DNA of 64,000 nucleotides from Melghirimyces profundicolus (GTDB taxonomy: Bacteria > Bacillota > Bacilli > Thermoactinomycetales > DSM-45169): contig NZ_QBKR01000001.1 in the NCBI RefSeq assembly GCF_003054245.1, forward strand, positions 124,001-188,000, written 5' to 3'. A program made the position numbers and the translations under genes. The notes under the pieces are model-generated. The model was not told the DNA's origin. It made no database searches and was given only the letters and a program-made list of their open reading frames with translations. This document shows positions 31,432 through 39,674 of this stretch, piece after piece. Position 1 is the stretch's first letter. The number at the start of each line of letters is the position of its first letter.

Positions 31432-32555
31432 ACGTCAAAACGCCGGAGGTTGCCGTGATCGGCGGAGGCGTGATCGGTTGTTCCATCGCCTATCACCTGG
31501 CAAGCGAAGGGGTGTCGGTCACCCTGCTGGAAAAAGACCGCATCGGGGAAAAAGCCTCTTCCGCGGCGGCGGGGATGTTGGGGGCTCAGGTGGAAAGCGG
31601 GTTTCCAGGACCGATGGTGGACCTGTGCCTGGCCAGCCGAGAGATGTTTCCATCGCTGGCCCGGGAGCTGAAGGAGAAGACCGGCCTGGACATCGAATGG
31701 GACGGGACGGGGCTTTTGCGCCTGGCCGGGGATCCGGCGGAGGGGGAGGAGCTTCGCGAGCGGGGAGCATGGCAGCGGGAACAGGGAGAGACGGCGGAAT
31801 GGTGGGACCCCAAGACCCTCCTCCGCCGGGAGCCGGCCCTTGGGGAGGGGGTGGCAGGCGGCTTGTTCATCCCCGGAGACAGCCAGGTTTCCGCTCCGCG
31901 CCTGGTCCAGGCACTCGCCCGCGGCGCGAGCCTCACCGGCGCCGAGCTGCTGGAAGGGGCTGAAGTGCGAAGGTTCCGTTGCGAGGGGGGGCGCATCCGG
32001 GAGCTGGAGACCTCGGCGGGCAGGATCCACCCTGAGAAGGTCGTGTTCGCCGCAGGAGCCTGGAGCGGAATCCTGGCCGAAGCCATCGGTCTCCGGCTTC
32101 CCGTGGTGCCGGTGAAGGGAGAGTCCCTGGCCCTTCGCTGGCACCGGCCGCTCTTTCGCCGCACGCTGTTTGCCAAGGGGTGTTACCTCGTCCCCAAGGC
32201 CGACGGACGGGTGATTGTCGGGGCGACGGAGCTTCCGGGGGACACCTCCCCGGGGGTGTCGGCCAAAGCCGTTCACGGGTTGCTCCGTGAAGCCGTCCGG
32301 CTGGTTCCCGGGCTCGGGGAGGCGGATTGGGAGCGGGCCTGGTCCGGACTGCGGCCGGGCACGCCGGACGGGCTCCCGTACCTGGGGCGTGCCCCGGAGC
32401 ACGAAAACCTGTGGGTTGCCTGCGGCCACTTCCGGAACGGGATTCTCCTGAGTGCCGCCACGGGCCGGGGACTGGCGGACCTGCTCCTGGGAAGGCCGGT
32501 TCCCCGGTTGAACCCTTTTTCACCCGGGCGGGTGTTGGCGGGAGAAAGGAGGTAG
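31428..32555 (+). CDS. thiO: Glycine oxidase ThiO
   Basis: 375 residues, a DAO-family flavoenzyme. VAVIGGGVIGCSIAYHLASEG is the FAD-binding GxGxxG motif, ASSAAAGMLGAQ follows as in glycine oxidases, and VVFAAGAWSG and RVIVGATE frame the substrate domain; GLRPGTPDGLPYLGRAP is the C-terminal FAD loop. It oxidises glycine to the imine used by ThiG in thiazole synthesis, as in Bacillus and unlike the ThiH route. It is translationally coupled to tenI and followed six bases later by thiS. Confidence 0.92.
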   Translation: MNVKTPEVAVIGGGVIGCSIAYHLASEGVSVTLLEKDRIGEKASSAAAGMLGAQVESGFPGPMVDLCLASREMFPSLARELKEKTGLDIEWDGTGLLRLAGDPAEGEELRERGAWQREQGETAEWWDPKTLLRREPALGEGVAGGLFIPGDSQVSAPRLVQALARGASLTGAELLEGAEVRRFRCEGGRIRELETSAGRIHPEKVVFAAGAWSGILAEAIGLRLPVVPVKGESLALRWHRPLFRRTLFAKGCYLVPKADGRVIVGATELPGDTSPGVSAKAVHGLLREAVRLVPGLGEADWERAWSGLRPGTPDGLPYLGRAPEHENLWVACGHFRNGILLSAATGRGLADLLLGRPVPRLNPFSPGRVLAGERR

Positions 32556-32561
32556 GAAAGG

Positions 32562-32765
32562 ATGCGAGTCCGTGTGAACGGAAAAGACCGGGATTTCCCT
32601 TCGACGGTGCGTACGGTGGAGGACCTGGTGGCCCACCTCGGCCTTGCCGACCGCATCGTGGTGGTGGAGAAGAACCGGGAAATCGTGGATGGAAACCGGC
32701 GGGAAGAGGCCTTTCTTGCCGACGGGGATCGTGTGGAGATCGTCCAATTTGTGGGGGGAGGATGA
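32562..32765 (+). CDS. thiS: Sulfur-carrier protein ThiS
   Basis: 67 residues with the ubiquitin-like beta-grasp pattern (MRVRVNGKDRDFP, a helix, then DGDRVEIVQFVGGG) and the essential C-terminal Gly-Gly that is adenylated and converted to a thiocarboxylate. It delivers sulfur to ThiG. An AAAGGAGG site precedes the ATG. The ThiF adenylyltransferase that should activate it is not encoded in this operon. Confidence 0.93.
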   Translation: MRVRVNGKDRDFPSTVRTVEDLVAHLGLADRIVVVEKNREIVDGNRREEAFLADGDRVEIVQFVGGG

Positions 32766-32768
32766 AGC

Positions 32769-33533
32769 ATGCTCAAGATCGGACCATATGAATGTCAATC
32801 CCGCTTGTTTTTGGGAACAGGGAAGTTTTCGTCCCTCAAGGTCCAGGCGGAAGCGGTGGAAGCGTCGGGGACCGATGTCCTGACCTTCGCCCTGCGCCGG
32901 GTCAACCTGGACCACCCGGAGGAGCCGGGTTTTCTGGAACGGCTGAACCGGAAGCGCTTCCGGTTTCTTCCCAACACCGCCGGGGCGAAGACGGCAGAGG
33001 AAGCGGTCCGTCTGGCCCGGCTCGCCCGGGCATCCGGCCTGAGTGACATGGTGAAAGTGGAGGTGATCGGGGATGAGGAAACCCTTCTCCCCGATCCGGT
33101 GGGAACCCTGAAGGCCACCCGGCAGTTGGTGGAGGAAGGCTTCATTGTCCTTCCCTACACCAGCGACGACCCCATCCTGGCCCGGCGGCTGGAGGAAGCG
33201 GGCGCCCATGCCGTCATGCCCGGCGCGTCCCCGATCGGATCCGGCCAGGGGATTCTCAACCCCCTGAACCTGAAGCTGATCATCCGCCGGGCAAAGGTCC
33301 CGGTGATCGTCGATGCCGGTATCGGCTCCCCTGCCGACGCCGCCCGGGCCATGGAACTGGGGGCCGACGGCATCCTTCTCAACACCGCCGTCTCCGGCGC
33401 CCGCGATCCCGTCCGGATGGCCCGGGCCATGAAGCTGGCCGTGGAAGCCGGACGCCTGGGATATGAAGCCGGCCGCATCCCCAAAAAAGAAACCGCCTCC
33501 GCCAGCAGCCCGGCAGAGGGAATGGTGACCTGA
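32769..33533 (+). CDS. thiG: Thiazole synthase ThiG
   Basis: 254 residues. [19 protein letters not shown], the catalytic Lys in [44 protein letters not shown] and [33 protein letters not shown] are ThiG hallmarks. It forms the thiazole ring from DXP, glycine imine and ThiS thiocarboxylate. It is the last gene of the operon; the stop is followed by a terminator at 33554. The start codon lies three bases after the thiS stop, so the two are tightly coupled. Confidence 0.95.
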   Translation: MLKIGPYECQSRLFLGTGKFSSLKVQAEAVEASGTDVLTFALRRVNLDHPEEPGFLERLNRKRFRFLPNTAGAKTAEEAVRLARLARASGLSDMVKVEVIGDEETLLPDPVGTLKATRQLVEEGFIVLPYTSDDPILARRLEEAGAHAVMPGASPIGSGQGILNPLNLKLIIRRAKVPVIVDAGIGSPADAARAMELGADGILLNTAVSGARDPVRMARAMKLAVEAGRLGYEAGRIPKKETASASSPAEGMVT

Positions 33534-33553
33534 GAGGGTGGTTACAAAGGATT

Positions 33554-33576
33554 AGCCCGCAAGGGCTCATTTTTTT
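33554..33576 (+). terminator. Terminator of the thiamin operon
   Basis: AGCCC, GCAA loop, GGGCT, then CA and a run of seven T. Confidence 0.8.
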
Positions 33577-33658
33577 GTTTTATTTGGTCGAAAGCAGGGG
33601 GAAAAAGATAACAGTACGGTCAGGACTAACAAAAAAAGGATTCGATGCCGGATCCTTT

Positions 33659-34537
33659 TCATGCACCCGTCTTCGCTTTTTCTCTCAGTCGTTCCAGTTC
33701 CTTCCCCAGGGTTTCCGCGATCGCCCGCATGCCGAATTTCCCGGCTTTGGTTTCGGCGTCGGAGTTGTAGTTGGTGTTGGTGTTGACATCGTAGGTGAAG
33801 AGTTCGCCGTCCGCGTTGCGGATGAATTCGATCCCGGCGAATTGGATGCCGTTGGCCCGGAGGAATGCTTCGTATTTCTCCAGAACCGGGTGGTAAAAGC
33901 CGATGATCTCAAACTTGGGCCGGGGGTCTTCCGTGGTGGGGCAGAAGGCGTCGTCGATCCGGCAGGCATCCGCCGGGCAGTGTTCGAAGCCTTCCGAGGT
34001 GTCCACCCGGACGGCGTAGAAGAATTTCCCGCCGATGAATTCGCACCGGGTGATGGTGGAGTCGGGGGATTCGATGTATTCCTGAAGCAGAGTGATCCCG
34101 TCGATGGGTTCTTCAAAGGCGGGGCTGTGGACGTAACGTTCAAGGGCTTCCGCGCTGTGGAACAACTGAACCCCCAGCCCCTTGCCGGCACGGTTGTGTT
34201 TGGTGATGAAGGGACGGGGGAAGGACCGGGCTGCTTCCAAGAGGTGTTCTTTACCGACGGCGGCCACGGTGTGGGGTGTCCGGACGCCATGGGCCCGCAG
34301 GGCCTGATACTGCGCCACTTTACTCACTTCCAGCGAAAGCGCCCGGCTGTCGTTCAGAACCAGGCGCCCGTGGGATTCCAGCCAGGAAAGAACGGCGGCG
34401 GTCAGCTCCGGTGCGAAGCGGTGCTCCCGGGTATGGGAAGAAGCGCTCATCCGGTTGTAAAAAACGCCTTCCGGCGGGATTTCGGAGAGGTCCAGGTTGC
34501 CCTGGTCGAGGTGCCAGTCCTCATGGGGAAGTCCCAA
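33659..34537 (-). CDS. RimK-like ATP-grasp protein, probably N-terminally truncated
   Basis: 292 residues from the only available start, TTG 34537. The ATP-grasp fold is clear: ALSLEVSKVAQYQALRAHGVRTPHTV, ITKHNRAGKGLGVQLF (lysines and glycine-rich loop), ITLLQEYIES, ITRCEFIGGKFFYAVRVD and AGIEFIRNADGELFTYDVNTNTNYN (magnesium-binding Glu/Asn). Homologous proteins normally carry a further 30-50 residue N-terminal strand-helix unit before GLPHEDW; here the frame is closed by TGA 18 bases upstream of the TTG and no Shine-Dalgarno sequence is seen. A promoter (TTGAGT, 17 nt, TATACT) sits directly upstream. The product may be a shortened, possibly inactive ligase. The substrate is unknown. Confidence 0.65.
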   Translation of the reverse strand: MGLPHEDWHLDQGNLDLSEIPPEGVFYNRMSASSHTREHRFAPELTAAVLSWLESHGRLVLNDSRALSLEVSKVAQYQALRAHGVRTPHTVAAVGKEHLLEAARSFPRPFITKHNRAGKGLGVQLFHSAEALERYVHSPAFEEPIDGITLLQEYIESPDSTITRCEFIGGKFFYAVRVDTSEGFEHCPADACRIDDAFCPTTEDPRPKFEIIGFYHPVLEKYEAFLRANGIQFAGIEFIRNADGELFTYDVNTNTNYNSDAETKAGKFGMRAIAETLGKELERLREKAKTGA

Positions 34538-34554
34538 CCGTTGATTTCTATTTC

Positions 34555-34583
34555 AGTATAATGGTTCCGATGAGATGACTCAA
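34555..34583 (-). promoter_or_regulatory. Promoter ahead of the ATP-grasp gene
   Basis: Minus strand TTGAGT (34583-34578), 17-nt spacer, TATACT (34560-34555). The expected transcript start lies only about ten bases before the TTG codon, giving an almost leaderless message. Confidence 0.6.
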
Positions 34584-34596
34584 TTTTACGGGTTGT

Positions 34597-34625
34597 AAAA
34601 AAGCACTCCACTGAGGGGAGTGCTT
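34597..34625 (-). terminator. Terminator of the ftsW-type gene
   Basis: Minus strand AAGCACTCC and GGAGTGCTT form a 9-bp stem with a seven-base loop, running into six T. It lies eight bases past the stop at 34633. Confidence 0.9.
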
Positions 34626-34632
34626 CAAGCGG

Positions 34633-35805
34633 TCATATCCGAAAGGGTCGGGAAGGGGGGACCAGTTGCGGCCGGGGGTACCCGGTTTTTTCTTTGGATT
34701 TTGAGGTGGCGGCGGCGGTTTGGTAACGGGAGATGTTCAACAGGATCCCCGCGGCCATCATGGAGATGACCAAGGAGGAGCCTCCGTAGCTGATGAAAGG
34801 CAGGGGTACCCCCGTCACCGGCAGGATGGCCGTGACCACCCCCAGGTTGAAGAGGGCCTGCAGGGCAAACATGGTCACGATCCCGATGCCCAGGAGGACG
34901 CCGAACTGGTCCGGGGCCTTCAACGCGATGCGGATGCCGCGGATGACGAAAGCGATAAACAATCCGATCAGAAACGCGCCACCGACAAAACCCAGCTCTT
35001 CGGCTGTCACGGCAAAGATAAAATCGGTTTGTGGCATCGGGAGGTACGCCAGCTTCTGAATGCTGTTTCCCAACCCTTTGCCCAACAAGCCGCCGGGTCC
35101 GATGGCAAAGAGCGACTGAATCGTCTGGTATCCGCTTCCGGTTTTGTCTTTCCAAGGATCGAGAAAGATGAGGAGCCGTTGCAGCCGATATTCTTCGAAC
35201 ACCATCACCCAGATCAGGAGGGGGAGGCCGGCCGAGGTCAAAAGGAGAAGGTGCTTGATCCGGGCTCCCGCGCAAAAAATGACGGTCATACAGGTTCCGA
35301 TCAGGATGACGGTGCTGCTGAAATGGGGTTCCAGGACGATCAAGGAAGCCATCAGTCCGAGCACGATCAGGGGAGGAAGCAGTCCCTTCCGGAAGCTTCC
35401 CAGAACGTCCCTCTTTTTCACCATGATCGACGCGGTGTAGATGACAGCACCCACCTTGGCCCATTCGGAGGGCTGAAAACCGATGGGCCCCAGCTGGATC
35501 CACCGGGTTGCCCCGTTCACGGTCTGGCCGATTCCGGGAATGAAAACGAGACTCAGCAGTGCCAGGCTGCTGAGAAGGATGGCTCCCACATGCCTGCGGT
35601 ACAGGGTGTAGGGAATGTTGGAGAAGACGAAAAAGAGGAAAACCGCTCCCAAGGCCCAGAACAACTGTCGTTTGAAATAGTAGTAACTGTCGTCGTAACG
35701 GATCAGACCATCGTAGTAGCTGGCGCTGAACACCATCACCAGCCCGAATCCCGTCAGCAGGAAAATGATGAACATCATCCAGAAATCAGGTTTGCCCCGT
35801 GACAT
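34633..35805 (-). CDS. FtsW/SpoVE-type SEDS peptidoglycan polymerase
   Basis: 390 residues with about ten membrane spans. SEDS hallmarks: MVFSASYYDG, NGATRWIQLGPIGFQPSEWAKV, VILEPHFSSTVIL (the catalytic Asp position of many SEDS proteins is shifted here: EPHFSS instead of EPDxG), LPMPQTDFIFAVTAEELGFVGG and GVPLPFISYGGSSLVISM. SEDS proteins polymerise lipid II together with a class B PBP; FtsW serves division and SpoVE the spore cortex. ATG 35805 is used because AAGGGGATC lies between it and the upstream ATG 35820. It is divergent from the second SEDS gene at 35954. Confidence 0.85.
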   Translation of the reverse strand: MSRGKPDFWMMFIIFLLTGFGLVMVFSASYYDGLIRYDDSYYYFKRQLFWALGAVFLFFVFSNIPYTLYRRHVGAILLSSLALLSLVFIPGIGQTVNGATRWIQLGPIGFQPSEWAKVGAVIYTASIMVKKRDVLGSFRKGLLPPLIVLGLMASLIVLEPHFSSTVILIGTCMTVIFCAGARIKHLLLLTSAGLPLLIWVMVFEEYRLQRLLIFLDPWKDKTGSGYQTIQSLFAIGPGGLLGKGLGNSIQKLAYLPMPQTDFIFAVTAEELGFVGGAFLIGLFIAFVIRGIRIALKAPDQFGVLLGIGIVTMFALQALFNLGVVTAILPVTGVPLPFISYGGSSLVISMMAAGILLNISRYQTAAATSKSKEKTGYPRPQLVPPSRPFRI

Positions 35806-35953
35806 AACGATCCCCTTCATCCAGAATGTTCGGTGCCTCCGGTGGTGGAATCCGGCTTCAATCCGTGATTTTTGGCGGTTCCAAACCCCGAAGATGTTGC
35901 GTTATACTTGTCATGTAAGCCAATTTACCAAACAAAATCGGGTGTTGTGAAGG

Positions 35954-37102
35954 ATGAAGCCCAGCCGCATGATCCGGCAACTGGATTTCCCTTTGATCTT
36001 ATTGCTCCTGGTATTGGCCATCATCAGCATTGTTGCCATCTCAGGCGCGACCCACTCCTCCAATCCGTCTTACGTGGAACAGCAGGTGGTTTGGTACCTT
36101 GTAGGTATTCTATCTTTGGTGGCCGTCCTCCTGTTTGACTACCGCGTTCTGATGCAGGGAAGATTCGTTTACATTTTGTACGGCCTGGGGATCCTCCTGC
36201 TTCTGTTGGTGATGGTTCCCGGTGTGGGCGTCACGGTTAAAGGGGCGCAGCAATGGCTTCGGATCGGGGGATTTCAGTTCCAGCCGTCGGAATTGATGAA
36301 GCTTTTTTTGATCGTCACGTTGGCCAAGGTGACGGCCGAGGTCCCCACCCTCCCCATCCGGGGTTGGAGGGAAATAGGTAAGGTGCTGGCCCTCTTTGCT
36401 CTTCCGTTTATCCTGATCCTTCAGCAACCCGATCTCGGGACGGCCTTGGTTCTGATCGGGATCGCGGGCAGCATCCTGCTGGCTGCGGGATTGGACTGGC
36501 GGATCTTTCTGGCGGGGATGATGGCGGCAACGCTTGTGATCGGCGGGATTCTGTTTCTGTTTTTTACCGAGCACCCGCTCCTCCGAACGATTCTCGCGGA
36601 TCACCAGATCCAACGGATCGAAACCTTCATCAATCCGGCTTCCGACCCCAGCGGAGCCGGGTATCAACTGACCCAGTCCATGATTGCGGTCGGCTCGGGA
36701 CAGCTGTACGGAAAGGGGCTTCACAACGGGACCCAGGCTCAGGGAAAATGGATCCCCGAGCCCCATAACGATTTTATCTTTGCCGTGTGGGCGGAGGAAT
36801 TCGGTTTTATCGGCGGGAGTATCCTGTTGTGCACCTTCATCTTTTTGGTTTATCGCATCATCCAGGTGGGAATCAACAGCGGGGACCCCTTCGGAGCTTA
36901 TATCGTTGCGGGGGTGGCCGGCATGGTGGTGTTCCAGGTGTTCCAAAACATCGGGATGACGGTGGGAATGCTCCCCATCACCGGCCTTCCCCTCCCCTTT
37001 GTCAGCTATGGGGGGAGTTCGTTGATCACTCATATGATGGCGATGGGCCTCGTATTAAACGTGGGGATGCGAAAAGAAGGGGATTTCCTGTTTATGGACT
37101 GA
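35954..37102 (+). CDS. rodA: RodA-type SEDS peptidoglycan polymerase
   Basis: 382 residues with ten predicted spans. VKGAQQWLRIGGFQFQPSELMKL, LILQQPDLGTALVLIGIAG (with the catalytic Asp in QPDLGTAL), KWIPEPHNDFIFAVWAEEFGFIGG and GLPLPFVSYGGSSLITHMM are the SEDS signatures, and the overall pattern fits RodA, the elongation polymerase. The ATG is used as start; a TATACT-like -10 lies near 35903. It stands divergent from the FtsW-type gene, sharing a 148-bp control region. A small gene follows after 55 bases. Confidence 0.85.
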   Translation: MKPSRMIRQLDFPLILLLLVLAIISIVAISGATHSSNPSYVEQQVVWYLVGILSLVAVLLFDYRVLMQGRFVYILYGLGILLLLLVMVPGVGVTVKGAQQWLRIGGFQFQPSELMKLFLIVTLAKVTAEVPTLPIRGWREIGKVLALFALPFILILQQPDLGTALVLIGIAGSILLAAGLDWRIFLAGMMAATLVIGGILFLFFTEHPLLRTILADHQIQRIETFINPASDPSGAGYQLTQSMIAVGSGQLYGKGLHNGTQAQGKWIPEPHNDFIFAVWAEEFGFIGGSILLCTFIFLVYRIIQVGINSGDPFGAYIVAGVAGMVVFQVFQNIGMTVGMLPITGLPLPFVSYGGSSLITHMMAMGLVLNVGMRKEGDFLFMD

Positions 37103-37157
37103 ACCCCCGGAAGATTGTGGTATACTGTTGGACAGCAAAGGCTGAAGGAGGTTCATC

Positions 37158-37430
37158 GTGAAAGTAACCAGTGTGTTACTCAACATTAAGGAAGAAGACT
37201 ACGATCTCTACGAGGAAGAACTGACCCGGTTGGGGTGGAAAAAAATCGGGGACCAACCCGTCTTCCGCAAAAAGTATGGAGAAACGGAAGTGGAAGTGAA
37301 GGAGCACATCCCCACATTCAGTGCGGATGTCTACCTGACAGTGTCGGCCCGCAACGAACGCGGCATCACCTTCGAGTCGATCAACGAAATTCTCAAAGAG
37401 CTGCGGGAAGCGGACAAAACCCCGGATTAA
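37158..37430 (+). CDS. Conserved hypothetical protein, 90 residues
   Basis: A small acidic soluble protein starting at GTG with AAGGAGG upstream. It alternates predicted strands and helices (MKVTSVLLNIKEEDYDLYEEELTRLGWKK, then EVEVKEHIPTF and ADVYLTVSARNERG, then a C-terminal helix INEILKELREAD), consistent with a ferredoxin-like alpha/beta fold. I do not recognise a family. A TATACT lies about 35 bases upstream, so it may have its own promoter in addition to read-through from rodA. Codon usage is like that of its neighbours, which supports a real gene. Confidence 0.65.
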   Translation: MKVTSVLLNIKEEDYDLYEEELTRLGWKKIGDQPVFRKKYGETEVEVKEHIPTFSADVYLTVSARNERGITFESINEILKELREADKTPD

Positions 37431-37488
37431 TTCGCCAGCTATAGATTGCCTCTCCCTGGCCCATAATGAGGGACAGGGGGTGAACAGA

Positions 37489-37701
37489 ATGACTCAGGTG
37501 AAATGCAGTGTCGCCAATTGCTCCTATTGGGAACCGGGGAACAATTGCGGAGCCGATGCGATCATGGTCGACATCGACGAGCACGCCGATCGTGAGTACG
37601 AGGAAACAATCGGTGGAGAAGCGGTCGACACCCAACACCAGGATTATTCCGCAAAGGACTCCGCGGAAACCTGTTGCCACACCTTTAAACCGAAACATTG
37701 A
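37489..37701 (+). CDS. DUF1540 cysteine-rich protein
   Basis: 70 residues. VKCSVANCSYWEPGNNCGADAI and a C-terminal ETCCHTFKP carry the Cx4C...C...CC pattern of DUF1540, probably a small metal-binding domain, common in spore-forming Firmicutes. Function is not established. ATG 37489 is preferred over GTG 37480, because the run of G that would serve as ribosome site overlaps the GTG. A strong hairpin terminator follows the stop. Confidence 0.8.
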   Translation: MTQVKCSVANCSYWEPGNNCGADAIMVDIDEHADREYEETIGGEAVDTQHQDYSAKDSAETCCHTFKPKH

Positions 37702-37718
37702 TCGATCTCCCGAAATCC

Positions 37719-37758
37719 ACGAAAAACGCCCGCATCTTTCGATGTGGGCGTTTTTCGT
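37719..37758. terminator. Bidirectional terminator
   Basis: A long stem of about 18 bp (ACGAAAAACGCCCGCATC with its near-complement, one G-T pair) around TTTC. It separates the converging DUF1540 and antiporter genes. Confidence 0.9.
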
Positions 37759-37768
37759 GTCTTGTATC

Positions 37769-38998
37769 TCAGGAATCTTGTTTTGCGGTTTTTTTGGAAC
37801 TGAAGATCCCTTTCAGCATCGGCGGCGTGACCAGGGTGGTTACCAACACGATGATCACCGTGACGGTGAAGAGTTCGTTGTCGATCAGACCGCGGGTGAG
37901 ACCGATGGATGCGACAATCAGCCCCACTTCCCCGCGGGCGACCATCCCGGCACCGATCCCGGCGGAGCTTCGCCAGTTGAATCCGGCCATTTTGGCTCCA
38001 AGCCCGCCTCCGATCAGCTTCGAGAGGATGGCGACGATGGACAGCACCACCATCAGCATCACGATTTCCGCGGTGAGACCGCTTACTTTGGCGGTGACCC
38101 CGATACTGACGAAGAAGATGGGGACGAAGAAGGAGAAGGAAACGATCTCCACGCGTTCAAACAGTTCCGTCCGGAATTTGGTCAGGCTGAGCATCAGGCC
38201 GGCGAAATAAGAACCAACGATGCCCGCCAGTCCGAACATCTCGGCGAAATAGGCGAAGCCGAGGGCGGAGATGATGCCGAAGGTGAGCAGCACTTCCGAT
38301 GTCATCAGGTTGGCCGCCCACCGGAACAGGCGGGGAAGTAAATGGCGTCCGATGAGGGCGGTCAATATGAAGAACAGGACAATCTTGCCCAAGAGGATGA
38401 CGATGTCCAGGACGCTCCCTCCACCGCCGCCACCGGCGGCAAAACCGACGACTACGGAGAGAATGATGATCCCCAGGACGTCGTCGAGCACCGCGGCGCC
38501 CAGAATGGTAACGCCTTCCTTGCTCTGCAGTTTCCCCAGCTCACGCAAGGTTTGGACTGAGATGCTCACGCTGGTGGCCACCAGCAGGGTTCCGATGAAG
38601 ATCGAGGTGTGGGTTTCATATCCGAAAGCGAGACCGATGCCAAAACCCAAGATCAACGGGAAAAGCACTCCGCCCACAGCCACGAGGGAGGATCCGTAAG
38701 CCGTCTTTTTGAATTCCTCCACATCGGTTTCCAAACCGGCCAGGAACATGAGCAGAATCACCCCGATTTCCGCCAGTTCCTTGATCAGCCCCGGATGTTT
38801 GGGATCCACCTCGATCCAGCCCAGGAGCGCGGGCCCGAGGATGATCCCCACCAACAGCTCGCCGAAAACGGAGGGTTGGCCGATTTTCTTACTGAAATGA
38901 CCGGCCAGTTTGACGGCAACCAGGATCAGAACGAGTTCCCAAAGGAAGTGAAATTCTTTCAGCTTGTCAAAGTCCACGAGTTTTTCTAACAGGTCCAT
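37769..38998 (-). CDS. CPA2-family monovalent cation:proton antiporter
   Basis: 409 residues with about 12 membrane spans. IGQPSVFGELLVGIILGPALLG, LMFLAGLETDVEEFKK, GAAVLDDVLGIIILS (the ion-binding Asp pair of the NhaA/KefB fold) and FFVSIGVTAK with a GMVARGEVGLIVAS segment are typical CPA2 features (KefB/NapA-like). There is no cytosolic regulatory domain after the last span, unlike Kef channels. It exchanges Na+ or K+ for H+; which ion cannot be judged here. AGGAGGTAAG precedes the ATG. Confidence 0.88.
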   Translation of the reverse strand: MDLLEKLVDFDKLKEFHFLWELVLILVAVKLAGHFSKKIGQPSVFGELLVGIILGPALLGWIEVDPKHPGLIKELAEIGVILLMFLAGLETDVEEFKKTAYGSSLVAVGGVLFPLILGFGIGLAFGYETHTSIFIGTLLVATSVSISVQTLRELGKLQSKEGVTILGAAVLDDVLGIIILSVVVGFAAGGGGGGSVLDIVILLGKIVLFFILTALIGRHLLPRLFRWAANLMTSEVLLTFGIISALGFAYFAEMFGLAGIVGSYFAGLMLSLTKFRTELFERVEIVSFSFFVPIFFVSIGVTAKVSGLTAEIVMLMVVLSIVAILSKLIGGGLGAKMAGFNWRSSAGIGAGMVARGEVGLIVASIGLTRGLIDNELFTVTVIIVLVTTLVTPPMLKGIFSSKKTAKQDS

Positions 38999-39085
38999 CT
39001 CTTACCTCCTTCGAAGGAATCCTTCCCCATTCTATCAGAGTTTGAAAAAGTGTTCATGGGATGGACAAGGGATGTTCATGGGATG

Positions 39086-39112
39086 TTTACAATTGTTTTA
39101 CACTGATATATT
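39086..39112 (+). promoter_or_regulatory. Extended -10 promoter for a 30-residue membrane protein
   Basis: TTTACA (39086-39091), 15-nt spacer, TATATT (39107-39112) preceded by TG in the extended -10 position. It faces the small gene at 39146. Confidence 0.45.
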
Positions 39113-39145
39113 CTACAGGAAAAAAGGTGATGTGGAGGGGTTCCC

Positions 39146-39238
39146 GTGGGAAAATCCAATATCGGCCTCTGGATTGTCCTGTTGTTGGCGGTGATTTTGA
39201 TCGGCGGCCTCGTGATGAACTTCGTGACAGCCTCCTGA
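39146..39238 (+). CDS. Small single-span membrane protein, 30 residues
   Basis: A GTG-started frame preceded by GTGGAGGGG encodes a 30-residue peptide: a short polar start (MGKSN), one hydrophobic helix of about 20 residues (IGLWIVLLLAVILIGGLVM) and a short tail. A promoter-like sequence lies upstream. It matches no family I can name; small single-span peptides are common in spore-formers and often modulate larger membrane proteins. The clean ribosome site, promoter and amphipathic design make it more than chance, but it rests on this alone. Confidence 0.5.
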   Translation: MGKSNIGLWIVLLLAVILIGGLVMNFVTAS

Positions 39239-39283
39239 ACCTTTTCCCCGGCGGGGGAGGAAAGAAACACGGTTTACCGGATA

Positions 39284-39292
39284 TGATATAAT
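39284..39292 (+). promoter_or_regulatory. Extended -10 element (TGATATAAT)
   Basis: TGATATAAT with no good -35, 40 bases upstream of the ATG at 39333. Confidence 0.4.
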
Positions 39293-39332
39293 AATACCAG
39301 GAACCGATCATACCTATGACGGGGGGATGGAC

Positions 39333-39608
39333 ATGGTTCAACGCAATCTGTATCTTCTGGTTTTCGCCGTTTTATTCGTCTTGTCCCCCGTCGAAATGGA
39401 AGCAGCTTGTCCTTTCCCGTCTGCTCCTTCCAAATGGCTGGAACGGGAATGGTTCAGGCGTCCGGCTTTGATCCGGAAGACCAAAACCCGTCTTCCGCAC
39501 AGATACCGCCAATGGTATCGACAGTTGTTACTCACGTGTGACGATATACAGTATCGACTAAGAGGGATTTGGACTATACCCCGACAATATCAGGGGGTCA
39601 CATTCTGA
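39333..39608 (+). CDS. Small putative secreted basic protein
   Basis: 91 residues from ATG 39333, with ACGGGGGG six bases upstream (the ATG at 39327 touches the ribosome site). The start MVQRNLYLLVFAVLFVLSPVEMEAA is a plausible signal peptide with cleavage after MEA-A. The mature part is rich in Arg and Trp (KWLEREWFRRP, RYRQWYRQLLL) with two cysteines, suggesting a small cationic extracellular protein. No family is recognised. The extended -10 upstream supports expression. It could still be a chance frame in a 360-bp region between two solid genes. Confidence 0.45.
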   Translation: MVQRNLYLLVFAVLFVLSPVEMEAACPFPSAPSKWLEREWFRRPALIRKTKTRLPHRYRQWYRQLLLTCDDIQYRLRGIWTIPRQYQGVTF

Positions 39609-39674
39609 GGGAGCGGATGGGAACATACAGCAGAGCGAACCTACACCAATCATCAAAAAAGGGGAAATGCGAAA

